Below are positions 55,891-64,000 of a DNA stretch of 64,000 bases, piece after piece (position 1 is the stretch's first letter; every line of letters starts with the position of its first letter). A program made the translations under genes and the position numbers. Origin of the DNA: Paraburkholderia bannensis. GTDB lineage: Bacteria; Pseudomonadota; Gammaproteobacteria; Burkholderiales; Burkholderiaceae. The notes beneath the pieces were generated by a model. It had not been told where the DNA came from, searched no databases, and was given only the letters and a program-made list of their open reading frames with translations. The stretch is from the NCBI RefSeq assembly GCF_014200455.1, contig NZ_JACHBW010000004.1, positions 248,001 to 312,000 on the forward strand. The letters run 5' to 3'.

Positions 55891-56335
55891 ATCGTCGAAT
55901 TTGTTAATGCTGCTAACGGGCGTTGTAAATGCAACCACAACGAATGCGTAAAAATTCACTCGCTGTTCGCTTAACCTGCTTTTAAAACGCATTTAAAAAA
56001 ATTCCTGAAGCCGATCAGCGGCGCGTCTCGTCCACGCCCGCTATTCCCTTCATCGATCGGAACGCGCGCCCAGCGCCTTGCTGCGCGCCACGCGCGTTGC
56101 GCGACGATGTGCCTGGTTACGCCTCGTTACCACTTCGCCCGCTCGTTGGCAAACCTGCGGCACAGCGATTGCTGATCTCGCTCGCCCGGATGCAAGCTCG
56201 CAATCCTCCTGGGTCTGCGAACGCACGCTAAAGGCATAACCAGAAGCACCGAGAACTAAATAATCGCGCGCAATACGACGCTTTATATAACGCGCGACTT
56301 CTACAGCCAAACCGAGACTCGATGAGGTGGACACG
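55891..56335. other. Intergenic region after the mrp operon
   Basis: 445 bp. AT-richer around 55895-56005, including AAAACGCATTTAAAAAAATT. The 56040-56280 part is GC-rich with no ORF of recognisable family. It probably holds the promoter of the DUF4397 lipoprotein gene (the 56265-56290 region contains TAAATAATC and TTTATATAA). No terminator with a T-tract was found after mrpG. Confidence 0.45.
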
Positions 56336-57121
56336 ATGAAGACGATTCGCACTCTGGCTGCGCTGATGGGCGCGGCAGCTGTACTGACCGCCTGCGGCGG
56401 CAGCGGCAGCGACGCAGGCAAGACACTTGGCCTGACGAACCCCGAAATCCATTTCGTGCATGCCCTGCCGGGCGGCCCCAATGTGGACTTCCTGATCAAC
56501 GGCAGCGCGCTGCAAACCAATATCGCGTACAAGCAGGTCACGAACTTCGCGAATATCAACACGGGCAATACCAACGTCTCGTATGCCAGCACCGGCACGA
56601 CGACAGCCGTCGCCAGCGGCAATTTCCCCGATGTCGCCAAGGGCCACGAATACACGGTGCTCGCGCTGCCCGCGCTGACCGGCGGCGATATCGGCCTGAT
56701 CGACGATCCGTTCGACAAGGGCCTGCTGTCCAGTAGCGCTCGCGTACGCGCCTTCAACGCCACGGTCAACGCGCAGAACCTGGACATCTACATCGTCGCT
56801 CCCAACACCGATATCAACACGGTCTCGCCGACCATGGCCGGCGTGGCCTTCAAGAATGCGGTGCCGGCGAGCGGCCAGGATTCGAACTACCTGAACGGCG
56901 GCACGTATGTGGCCATAGTGACGGCGGCCGGGTCGAAGACGGCGATCTTCCAGTCGGCCTCGTTCAGTCTGGGCAATAACGCCGACTGGCTGATTACCTC
57001 AGTGCCGATCGCGGGCACGCTGTCCCAACTCGCGCCGGGCCAGATTCACCTGCTGGTCGCGCAAGGCGGCAATACCTCTCAACCGGCGGTGGAATTGACG
57101 AATCAGTTGACCGGTCAGTAA
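56336..57121 (+). CDS. DUF4397 domain lipoprotein
   Basis: 261 aa from ATG 56336 with an AGGTGG box; an in-frame GTG three codons upstream is part of that box. A lipoprotein signal ends LTAC (Cys20), followed by a Gly/Ser-rich lead. The body has two DUF4397-like beta-rich halves: IHFVHALPGGPNVDFLINGS and ARVRAFNATVNAQNLDIYIV, each beginning with the family HA/NA-D-x-x-V pattern. Predicted membrane-anchored and facing the periplasm or cell surface; function unknown. Confidence 0.85.
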   Translation: MKTIRTLAALMGAAAVLTACGGSGSDAGKTLGLTNPEIHFVHALPGGPNVDFLINGSALQTNIAYKQVTNFANINTGNTNVSYASTGTTTAVASGNFPDVAKGHEYTVLALPALTGGDIGLIDDPFDKGLLSSSARVRAFNATVNAQNLDIYIVAPNTDINTVSPTMAGVAFKNAVPASGQDSNYLNGGTYVAIVTAAGSKTAIFQSASFSLGNNADWLITSVPIAGTLSQLAPGQIHLLVAQGGNTSQPAVELTNQLTGQ

Positions 57122-57174
57122 AGCCCGGGAAGCGTGGGAAGCCTGGGTGCGCAGGCATGGGACCCGGGGCGCGG

Positions 57175-58077
57175 TCAGGCCCCGCGTCCCGCCTTTTGCG
57201 CTTCAGCCAGCACGAAGTCGATAAAGGTGGACGCCGCGCGCGTGTGATGGCGGTTCGGCATGTAGAGCATGTACATATGCGTGCCGAAAATGCTCAACCG
57301 CCACGCGTCGAGTGACGTCACAACCAGGCCCGCGCGCATATCGTCGTGCACCACGTAATCGGGCACGATACCTACGCCCAGTCCCGCCAGAATGGCCTGG
57401 CGCAGAAACAAAAAGTTCTCCGAAATAATCGAAGGCTCCAGCAGCACCTCGTGGCGCTCCTCCTTGAGATACGCCGCCAGCCGCAATTGCCGCCCCACCA
57501 CGGTTGCGGTGATGAGGGGCGCGCGCGCCAGATCCTCCAGCGTCTCAGGCATGCCGTGTTGCGCCGCCCATTGCGCCGACGCGCACGCAATGTATTTCAC
57601 CGGTCCCATATCGCGCGCCACCAGATTCTGCGGCGGCTCGTGCATCACCCGCACTGCGATATCGACTTCGTCGCGCAGCAGGTCTTCCACGCGATTTTCG
57701 AACATCACATCGAGCACGATGCCCGGATACAGCCGCTTGAAGCGGATCAGCCAATCCGACATCACCAGTTGCCCGTAGCCGCTCGGCACTGAAAGTCGCA
57801 CGCGGCCCTGCAGACTCTGCCCGAGCGTGGAGACGGATTCGTGCGCGGCCAGCAACGCGTTCTGGATGGTGCGGCCGTGCTCGTAGAGCTTCAGGCCGAT
57901 CTCGGTAGGCTCCACGCGCCGCGTGGTACGGCGCACCAGTTGCAGCCCGATCGACTTTTCCAGCTGGTTGAGGTGGTAGCTCACGTTCGCGCGGCTCATC
58001 TTGAGGCGGCGCGCGGCCTCGCTCAGATTGCCCGCGTCGAGGATTTCCACCAGCAGCGTCAGCGCATTAACGTCCAC
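57175..58077 (-). CDS. LysR family transcriptional regulator
   Basis: 300 aa from GTG 58077 (VDVNALTLLVEIL), the family's usual length; the longer frame to 58134 begins at a TTG and overlaps the presumed operator. Winged-helix domain at residues 1-60 (GNLSEAARRLKMSRANVSYHLNQLE), then a periplasmic-binding-protein-like effector domain (about 90-290). It diverges from the fatty-acyl-CoA operon and probably regulates it; the effector is unknown. Confidence 0.93.
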   Translation of the reverse strand: MDVNALTLLVEILDAGNLSEAARRLKMSRANVSYHLNQLEKSIGLQLVRRTTRRVEPTEIGLKLYEHGRTIQNALLAAHESVSTLGQSLQGRVRLSVPSGYGQLVMSDWLIRFKRLYPGIVLDVMFENRVEDLLRDEVDIAVRVMHEPPQNLVARDMGPVKYIACASAQWAAQHGMPETLEDLARAPLITATVVGRQLRLAAYLKEERHEVLLEPSIISENFLFLRQAILAGLGVGIVPDYVVHDDMRAGLVVTSLDAWRLSIFGTHMYMLYMPNRHHTRAASTFIDFVLAEAQKAGRGA

Positions 58078-58106
58078 AGCCCGATCCCATCCCGGAAACC
58101 TTCGAT

Positions 58107-58153
58107 TGTCAAAAATCCTTTGACAGCATGTCAACGAACGAGGGGATTGTCAA
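58107..58153. promoter_or_regulatory. Cluster of TGTCAA repeats between LysR gene and acyl-CoA operon
   Basis: TGTCAAA, 5-nt spacer, TTTGACA forms an inverted repeat at 58107-58125, and two further TGTCAA copies in direct orientation lie at 58129-58134 and 58148-58153. Spacing of about 20 bp places them on one face of the helix, as expected for a LysR regulator's binding and activation sites. Confidence 0.6.
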
Positions 58154-58253
58154 TGAACCTTGGCATCCACACAATAAAGTCCAATATTGGAGAACCGCCG
58201 CCTGGGCTGTTGAACGCCTTTCGGTCGGCCCCCTAAATCTGGAGACACGCTTC

Positions 58254-60398
58254 ATGGCACTCGATCCGGCCGCATCCGCACTTTCCGCCGCCCCTACCGT
58301 CCCGGTCACGCACGAACTGCGCGGCAAGGTGCTGCTCGTCACCATCGACAATCCGCCCGTCAATGCGCTGGGCGTCGACGTGCGGCGCGGCCTCGCCGCC
58401 GCCATCGAGCACGCCGAAGCGAACGCCGCCGTGCAGGCCGTGCTGATCGTGGGCGCGGGGCGCAACTTCATCGCCGGCGCGGACATCCGCGAGTTCGGCA
58501 AGCCGCCGCAATCGCCCGCGCTGCCCGATGTCTGCAACCGTATCGAAGCGAGCCACAAGCCGGTGCTCGCGGCGATTCATGGCGCGGCGCTGGGCGGCGG
58601 TCTGGAAATCGCGCTGGCGGCCCACTATCGCCTCGCCGTGCCGGGCGCGAAGCTCGGCCTGCCCGAGGTGCAACTGGGCCTGCTGCCCGGCGCAGGCGGC
58701 ACGCAACGCACGCCGCGTTTGATCGGCGCCGAGGCGGCGCTATCGCTGATGTTGAGCGGCAAGCATATCGGCGCGCAGGAAGCGCTGAAACTTGGCCTCG
58801 TCGATCGCGTGGGGGCGAGCGACGACATCCTCGCCGAAGGTCTTGCCTACGCGCAGGAGTTGCTGGCCGCGCACGCTCCCGTGCGCCGCACGCGCGATGC
58901 ACAGGCGCTGGCCGAGCGCGCCGCCGCACAAGCCGCGATCGACGCCGCGCGCGCCGACACCGCAAAGAAGTCGCGCGGTCTGTTCTCGCCGCTGAAGATC
59001 GTCGATTGCGTACAGGCCGCGCTCGATCAATCGTTCGAGGAAGGCCAGCGCGTCGAGCGCAAGCTGTTCCTCGAATGCCTGGAAAGCCCGCAGCGCGCGG
59101 GCCTCGTGCACGCCTTCTTCGCCGAGCGCGAAGTGCAGAAGACGCCTGAGGCGAAAAGCGCCAAACCGCGCGCGATTGAAACGGTCGGCGTGGTGGGCGG
59201 CGGCACGATGGGCGCGGGCATCGCCGTGGCCGTGCTCGATGCGGGCCTGCCCGTGACGATGATCGAGCGGGACGACGCCTCGCTCGCACGCGGGCGCGCG
59301 CATGTGGAAAAGGTCTACGACGGTCTGATCGCCAAGGGCCGCATGAAGCCCGAAGCAAAGGACGCGATTCTTGCGCGCTTGAGCGGCAGCACGTCTTACG
59401 ACGCACTCGCATCGGCCGATCTGGTGATCGAAGCGGTGTTCGAAGAGATGGGCGTCAAGCAGGCCGTGTTCGCCGAACTCGACCGCGTCTGCAAGCCGGG
59501 CGCGGTGCTCGCGACCAACACCTCGTATCTCGACATCGACGCGATTGCCGCCAGCGTGAAGCGCCCGCAGGACGTGATTGGCCTGCACTTCTTCTCGCCG
59601 GCCAACATCATGAAGCTGCTGGAAGTGGTGGTGCCCAGCCAGGTGAGCGCCGATGTCGTCGCCACCGCGTTCGAACTGGCCAAAAAGTTGCGCAAGGTGC
59701 CCGTGCGCGCGGGCGTGTGCGACGGCTTCATCGGCAACCGCGTTCTGGCGGTCTATCGCACGGCCGCCGATCATATGATTGAAGACGGCGCATCGCCGTA
59801 TCAGATCGACAAGGCGGTGCGCGATTTCGGCTATCCGATGGGCCCCTACCAGGTGGTCGATCTCGCGGGCGGCGATATCGGCTGGGCCACGCGCAAGCGC
59901 CGCGCCGCCACGCGCGATCCGAAGGCGCGCTATGTGCAGATCGCCGATCGTCTGTGCGAGCGCGGCTGGTTCGGCCAGAAGACGGGCCGCGGTTTCTATC
60001 TCTATGCGCAAGGCGCGCGCGTGGGCACGCCCGATCCTGAAGTGGAGTCGATCATCCGCGCCGAGCGCGAACGCGCCGGCATCGAGCCGCGCAGCTTCAG
60101 CGACGAGGAAATCCTGCGCCGTTACATGGCCGCGATGATCAACGAAGGCGCGAACGTGGTGCACGAGAAGATTGCGCTGCGCCCGCTCGATGTGGATGTG
60201 ACCTTCCTCTACGGCTACGGTTTTCCGCGTCATCGCGGCGGCCCGATGCATTACGCCGATACCGTGGGCCTCGTCACGGTGCTCGCCGATATCCGCGAAT
60301 TCGCCAAGGAAGATCCGCTGTTCTGGAAGCCGTCGCCGCTGCTGGTCGAACTGGTGGAACGCGGTGCGAACTTCGCCAGCCTGAACACCGCGATTTGA
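58254..60398 (+). CDS. Bifunctional enoyl-CoA hydratase / 3-hydroxyacyl-CoA dehydrogenase (FadB/FadJ-like)
   Basis: 714 aa from ATG 58254 (MALDPAASALSAAP), preceded by GGAGA; the ORF extends upstream through the operator region. N-terminal crotonase domain (about 10-190; AGADIREFG oxyanion-hole segment, HGAALGGGLEIALA, GLPEVQLGLLPGAGGTQR), then NAD-binding dehydrogenase (VGVVGGGTMGAGIAVAVLD at about 303, IGLHFFSPANIMKLLEVV) and a C-terminal 3HCDH domain. It carries out two steps of beta-oxidation. First gene of a four-gene catabolic operon. Confidence 0.95.
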   Translation: MALDPAASALSAAPTVPVTHELRGKVLLVTIDNPPVNALGVDVRRGLAAAIEHAEANAAVQAVLIVGAGRNFIAGADIREFGKPPQSPALPDVCNRIEASHKPVLAAIHGAALGGGLEIALAAHYRLAVPGAKLGLPEVQLGLLPGAGGTQRTPRLIGAEAALSLMLSGKHIGAQEALKLGLVDRVGASDDILAEGLAYAQELLAAHAPVRRTRDAQALAERAAAQAAIDAARADTAKKSRGLFSPLKIVDCVQAALDQSFEEGQRVERKLFLECLESPQRAGLVHAFFAEREVQKTPEAKSAKPRAIETVGVVGGGTMGAGIAVAVLDAGLPVTMIERDDASLARGRAHVEKVYDGLIAKGRMKPEAKDAILARLSGSTSYDALASADLVIEAVFEEMGVKQAVFAELDRVCKPGAVLATNTSYLDIDAIAASVKRPQDVIGLHFFSPANIMKLLEVVVPSQVSADVVATAFELAKKLRKVPVRAGVCDGFIGNRVLAVYRTAADHMIEDGASPYQIDKAVRDFGYPMGPYQVVDLAGGDIGWATRKRRAATRDPKARYVQIADRLCERGWFGQKTGRGFYLYAQGARVGTPDPEVESIIRAERERAGIEPRSFSDEEILRRYMAAMINEGANVVHEKIALRPLDVDVTFLYGYGFPRHRGGPMHYADTVGLVTVLADIREFAKEDPLFWKPSPLLVELVERGANFASLNTAI

Positions 60399-60436
60399 TT
60401 GCGCACGCAACGAACATCGAAAAAATAGAGCCCAAC

Positions 60437-61645
60437 ATGGACCTCAAATTTACCGCCGAAGAAGAAGCCTTCCGCAGCGAAGTGCTCGACTTCCTGCGCG
60501 AACGCCTGCCGCAGCGCGTCGCCACGAAGGTGCGCAACGGCCAGCACCTCACGCGTGACGACATGGCGCAATGGCACGCCATCCTCAATGAACAAGGCTG
60601 GCTCGCGAATCACTGGCCCAGGGAATACGGCGGCCCGGGCTGGACCGCCGTGCAGAAGTTCATCTTCGAAAACGAATGCGCGATTGCGGGCGCGCCGCGC
60701 ATCGTGCCGTTCGGCGTGAACATGCTCGGGCCCGTGCTCATCAAGTACGGCAACGAAGCGCAAAAGCGCCACTGGCTGCCGCGCATTCTCGATGGTTCGG
60801 ACTGGTGGTGCCAGGGCTATTCGGAACCCGGCGCGGGTTCGGATCTCGCGGCGGTGCGCACCACAGCGGTACGCAAAACCGATGCGAACGGCGATCACTA
60901 CGTGGTGAACGGCCAGAAAACCTGGACTACGCTTGGCCATTACGCGAACATGATTTTCTGCCTCGTGCGCACCGCCACCGATGTGCGCAAGCAGGAAGGC
61001 ATCAGTTTTCTGCTGATCGACATGAACACGCCGGGCATCGAAGTACGCCCGATCGTCACGCTCGACGGCGAGCATGAGGTCAACGAAGTGTTTTTCACGG
61101 ACGTGCGCGTACCGGTGGAAAACCTCGTCGGCGAAGAAAACAAGGGCTGGACCTACGCGAAATATCTGCTCACTTACGAGCGCACCAATATCGCGGGCGT
61201 GGGCTTTTCGGTAGCGGCGCTCGCGCGTCTGAAACAGGCCGCACAGAAGGTGACGCGCAACGGCAAGCCGCTCGCGCAGGACCCGCAGTTCGCCGCGCGT
61301 CTGGCCAGGGTCGAGATCGATCTGGAAAACATGAAGACCACCAATCTGCGCGTGATCGCAGCGGTGGCGGGCGGCGGCGTGCCCGGTGCGGAAAGCTCGA
61401 TGCTGAAGATTCGCGGCACGGAAATCCGCCAGGAGATTTCCTCGCTGCTGCGCCGCGCGATGGGGCCGTATGCCGCGCCGTTTGTCGAAGAAGCGCTGCA
61501 GGAAGGCTTCGACGGCCAATCGATCGGCCCAGACGAAGCCGCCAGCGCCGCCGCGCTCTACTTCAACAACCGCAAGCTGTCGATTTTCGGCGGCTCCAAT
61601 GAAATCCAGAAGAACATCATCTCCAAGATGATTCTCGGGCTTTAA
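60437..61645 (+). CDS. Acyl-CoA dehydrogenase
   Basis: 402 aa. Flavoprotein oxidising acyl-CoA to enoyl-CoA. Characteristic segments: WWCQGYSEPGAGSDLA (acyl-CoA dehydrogenase signature 1), HYVVNGQKTWTTLGHYA, YLLTYERTNIAGVGFS and FGGSNEIQKNIISKMIL at the C-terminus. It resembles the long-chain / caiA-like subgroup that pairs with a second dehydrogenase. Start MDLKFTAEEE, the family norm, with a weak box. Confidence 0.95.
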   Translation: MDLKFTAEEEAFRSEVLDFLRERLPQRVATKVRNGQHLTRDDMAQWHAILNEQGWLANHWPREYGGPGWTAVQKFIFENECAIAGAPRIVPFGVNMLGPVLIKYGNEAQKRHWLPRILDGSDWWCQGYSEPGAGSDLAAVRTTAVRKTDANGDHYVVNGQKTWTTLGHYANMIFCLVRTATDVRKQEGISFLLIDMNTPGIEVRPIVTLDGEHEVNEVFFTDVRVPVENLVGEENKGWTYAKYLLTYERTNIAGVGFSVAALARLKQAAQKVTRNGKPLAQDPQFAARLARVEIDLENMKTTNLRVIAAVAGGGVPGAESSMLKIRGTEIRQEISSLLRRAMGPYAAPFVEEALQEGFDGQSIGPDEAASAAALYFNNRKLSIFGGSNEIQKNIISKMILGL

Positions 61646-61656
61646 GAGGTCTTGCG

Positions 61657-62802
61657 ATGAATTTCCAGCACACTGAAGACCGCCGCATGCTTGCGGATAC
61701 GCTCAATCGTTTCATCTCGGACCAGTACGGTTTTGAAACCCGCGATAAAATTGCACGCTCTAGTGAAGGTTTCAGCGCGGATATGTGGCGGCGTTTTGCC
61801 GATCTGGGCGTGATTGGCGCGCTGTTCGACGAGACCGACGGCGGCTTCGGCGGCCAGGGTTTCGACGTCGCCGTGGTGTTCGAGGCGCTGGGGCGCGGCC
61901 TCGTGGTCGAGCCGTTTCTCGATACGCTGATCGTGGGCCGCGCGCTCGCTCATGCGGGCAGAGAAGCGCAACGCCAACGCATTGCATCGCTGATCGACGG
62001 CTCGCAGATCGCTGCGCTCGCGCACGACGAGCCAGGTTCGCATTACGAGGCTGCACGCGTCAATACTCGTGCGGAAAAGAACGGCGACGGCTGGCTGCTG
62101 CATGGTGCGAAAGGCGTCGTACAGCACGCGGAACACGCCGATTTTTTGCTGGTGTCGGCGAGAACCTCGGGTAGCGAATTCGACGAAGCGGGCATCTCGC
62201 TTTTTCTCGTGCCCCGCTCGGCAGCAGGCGTGAGCGTGCGCGGTTATCGCAAGATCGACGGCGCACGCGCAGCGGAAGTCACACTCGATAACGTGGCAGT
62301 CAGCGCGGATGCGCTGGTTGGCGAACCGGGCAGCGGCTTCGCCACGCTCGAACATGCTCGCGGCTACGGTCTGCTCGCGCTGGCCGCGGAAGCGCTCGGC
62401 GCCATGGACGTGGCGCGCGATTTCACGCTCGACTATCTGCGCACGCGCAAGCAGTTCGGCGTGCCGCTCGGCAGCTTTCAGGCCTTGCAGCACCGCATGG
62501 CCGATCTGCTGCTCGATATCGAGCAGTCGCGCTCGGCGGTCATCAACGCGGCGGCGGCGATCGATGCGCCGCGCCTGCAGCGCGAACGCGCATTGTCGGC
62601 GGCGAAATACACCATCGGCAGTATCGGCACGCGTGTGGCCGAGGAGTCGATCCAGTTGCACGGCGGCATCGGCATGACGTGGGAACTGCCGCTCGCGCAC
62701 TACGCCAAGCGCCTCGTGATGATCGATCATCAGCTTGGCGACGAGGATCATCATCTCGCGCGCTATATCGCACTGAACGCACTGGAAAGCGCCGCGGCAT
62801 AG
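61657..62802 (+). CDS. Acyl-CoA dehydrogenase, second
   Basis: 381 aa. Partner of the preceding dehydrogenase, 11 nt downstream. The N-terminal helical domain is intact (FQHTEDRRMLADTLNRFI), with GGFGGQGFDVAVVFEALGRG, then a middle beta domain and a C-terminal bundle ending ELPLAHYAKRLVMIDHQLGD (in part), characteristic of the FadE-like, non-catalytic-looking or heterodimer partners. Two adjacent dehydrogenases in one operon suggest a heteromeric enzyme, as in some steroid or fatty-acid pathways; that is inference. Confidence 0.93.
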   Translation: MNFQHTEDRRMLADTLNRFISDQYGFETRDKIARSSEGFSADMWRRFADLGVIGALFDETDGGFGGQGFDVAVVFEALGRGLVVEPFLDTLIVGRALAHAGREAQRQRIASLIDGSQIAALAHDEPGSHYEAARVNTRAEKNGDGWLLHGAKGVVQHAEHADFLLVSARTSGSEFDEAGISLFLVPRSAAGVSVRGYRKIDGARAAEVTLDNVAVSADALVGEPGSGFATLEHARGYGLLALAAEALGAMDVARDFTLDYLRTRKQFGVPLGSFQALQHRMADLLLDIEQSRSAVINAAAAIDAPRLQRERALSAAKYTIGSIGTRVAEESIQLHGGIGMTWELPLAHYAKRLVMIDHQLGDEDHHLARYIALNALESAAA

Positions 62803-62889
62803 GTCGAGCCAAGTTAGAGCGTGGAAAGCCCGCTCCGATCGCGCCGGGGCGCCGCTTTCCATCCACAACGAATCAGGAGTGCCTGCTGA

Positions 62890-64000
62890 TGCAGACGGAA
62901 AACCAGGGCCAGCCAGTAGGCCTGCCGCTAGCGGGCGTACGCGTGCTCGATCTCTCGCGCATTCTCGCGGGGCCGTGGAGCGCGATGGTGCTCGGCGACC
63001 TAGGCGCGGAGGTCATCAAGGTCGAGCATCCCGATCGCGGCGACGATACGCGCGACTGGGGCGTGCGCATCGGTCAGACCGAAACCGCTTACTTCAACAG
63101 CGTGAACCGCAACAAACGTTCGATCACGCTCGATCTGCAAACGCCCGAGGGCCAGCAGATCGCACGCGATCTGGCGAGGACCTGCGATGTGGTGGTGCAG
63201 AACTTCAAGTTCGGCGGCGCGGAAAAGCTCGGGCTCGGCTACGAGCAGTTGAGCGCGGAGAATCCGCGTCTGATCTATTGCTCGATTTCGGGCTACGACC
63301 GCACCGGGCCGGAGGCCAAGCGCCCCGGCTACGATCTCGTGGTGCAAGGCGAAGCGGGCTTGATGGCGCTGAACGGCGAAGCAAGCCAGCCGCCGCTGAA
63401 ATTTGGCGTGGCGGCCGTGGATCTGTTCACGGGCATGTATTCGGCGCAGGCGATGCTGGCGGCGCTGTTCCAGCGCGAGCGCAGCGGACGCGGCCGTCAC
63501 ATCGAAATGGCGCTGTTCGATTGCGGCCTCATGATCACCGCTTACTACGGGCTGGAAGCGCTGGTGATGGGCGAAGATCCGCCGCGCTACGGCAACGATC
63601 ATCCGTCGATCGTGCCGTATGGCGTATTCGATGCGGCGGACGGCCCGCTCGTCATCACGGTCGGCAACAACAGCCAGTTCGAGCGCTTCGCGCGCGAAGT
63701 CATCGAGCGCCCCGATCTCGCCGACGACGCACGTTACAAGACCAATATCCTGCGCTCGCAGAATCGCGCGGCACTGTTGCCCGAACTCAAGCGCGAACTG
63801 GGCGCCCGTGCGCGCAAGCTGCTGCTCGAACGTCTCGCGCAAGCGGGCATTCCGTGCGGCGAAGTCGCAGGCCTGCGCGAGGCGTTGCTGTCGCCGCGCG
63901 CCACCGAGGCGGGTCTCGTCACACAGCAGCCGCATCCGCACACGGAAAGCGGCACCACGCCGGTCCTCGCGCCGCCCTGGCGCTTCGACGGCGAGCGCAT
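62890..64000 (+). CDS. CaiB/BaiF family CoA transferase, C-terminus cut off
   Basis: 370 codons are visible before the right edge. Type III CoA transferase that moves CoA between carboxylic acids. N-terminal VRVLDLSRILAGPWSAMVLGDLGAEVIKVE is diagnostic (quoted in part as GVRVLDLSRILAGPW), and the catalytic Asp is expected at residue 149 in RPGYDLVVQGEAGLM. A CAGGAG box precedes the ATG. It probably activates the carboxylic acid that the upstream enzymes then oxidise. Confidence 0.95.

Noticed and set aside
62890..64000. Possible frameshift at the right edge
   Set aside because: The CaiB-type protein reads without interruption to the window end; it is simply truncated by the edge.

Overview
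The window is high-GC chromosomal DNA from a member of the Burkholderiaceae, most likely the Burkholderia / Paraburkholderia / Caballeronia group. The evidence is the leuCDB-asd block, the gltA-sdhEBADC / mdh / acnA citric-acid-cycle cluster, the lutACB-lctP lactate locus with an FCD-type regulator, the fused MrpAB antiporter operon and the general codon use. In several Burkholderia genomes this citric-acid-cycle and leucine block lies on the second chromosome; that is background knowledge, not something the window shows. No rRNA, tRNA, CRISPR array or intact insertion sequence was seen.

Layout. 1-3.8 kb (minus strand): leuC-leuD-leuB, a terminator, then asd (cut by the window start), with an unannotated Thr/Ile-rich leader peptide and hairpin in front of asd. 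4.2-11.4 kb: small housekeeping and stress genes (MipA-like outer-membrane protein, M48 lipoprotein protease, TerC / zinc ribbon / TerB-like trio, a two-component system, GNAT, VOC). 11.7-19.75 kb: an accessory island with a complete type I secretion system (TolC-like, PrtD-like ABC, HlyD-like) followed by a periplasmic protein of unknown function and a secreted HELGH metalloprotease with eight 58-residue repeats. 20-33.7 kb: citric-acid-cycle cluster, gltA-sdhE-sdhB-sdhA-sdhD-sdhC leftward and mdh, a CitE-like lyase, an MliC-like protein, a PrpD-like dehydratase and acnA rightward, with a GntR/UTRA regulator in between whose promoter holds a 20-bp perfect palindrome. 33.7-39.4 kb: candidate small RNAs, a frameshifted yigZ/IMPACT gene, small hypothetical proteins, a lone HTH protein like the N-terminus of IS630-type transposases, and a diguanylate cyclase. 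39.5-42.2 kb: phosphate transporter Pit and polyphosphate kinase PPK2, convergent on a shared terminator. 42.3-48.8 kb: VOC protein, LldR-like regulator and lutA-lutC-lutB-lctP for L-lactate uptake and oxidation, with two identical operator-like palindromes. 49-55.9 kb: a small exported protein and the mrpAB-C-D-E-F-G Na+/H+ antiporter operon. 56.3-64 kb: a DUF4397 lipoprotein, then a LysR regulator divergent from a fatty-acyl-CoA catabolic operon (FadB/J-like protein, two acyl-CoA dehydrogenases, CaiB-type CoA transferase cut by the window end).

The genes fall into central carbon metabolism (leucine, aspartate-family, citric acid cycle, lactate, beta-oxidation), ion and phosphate homeostasis (Mrp, Pit, PPK2, TerC), and one laterally acquired-looking secretion island. 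The two most interesting items are the aspartate-family leader peptide before asd (18 of 38 residues are Thr or Ile) and the type I secretion island with its repeat-bearing metalloprotease and translationally coupled periplasmic partner.
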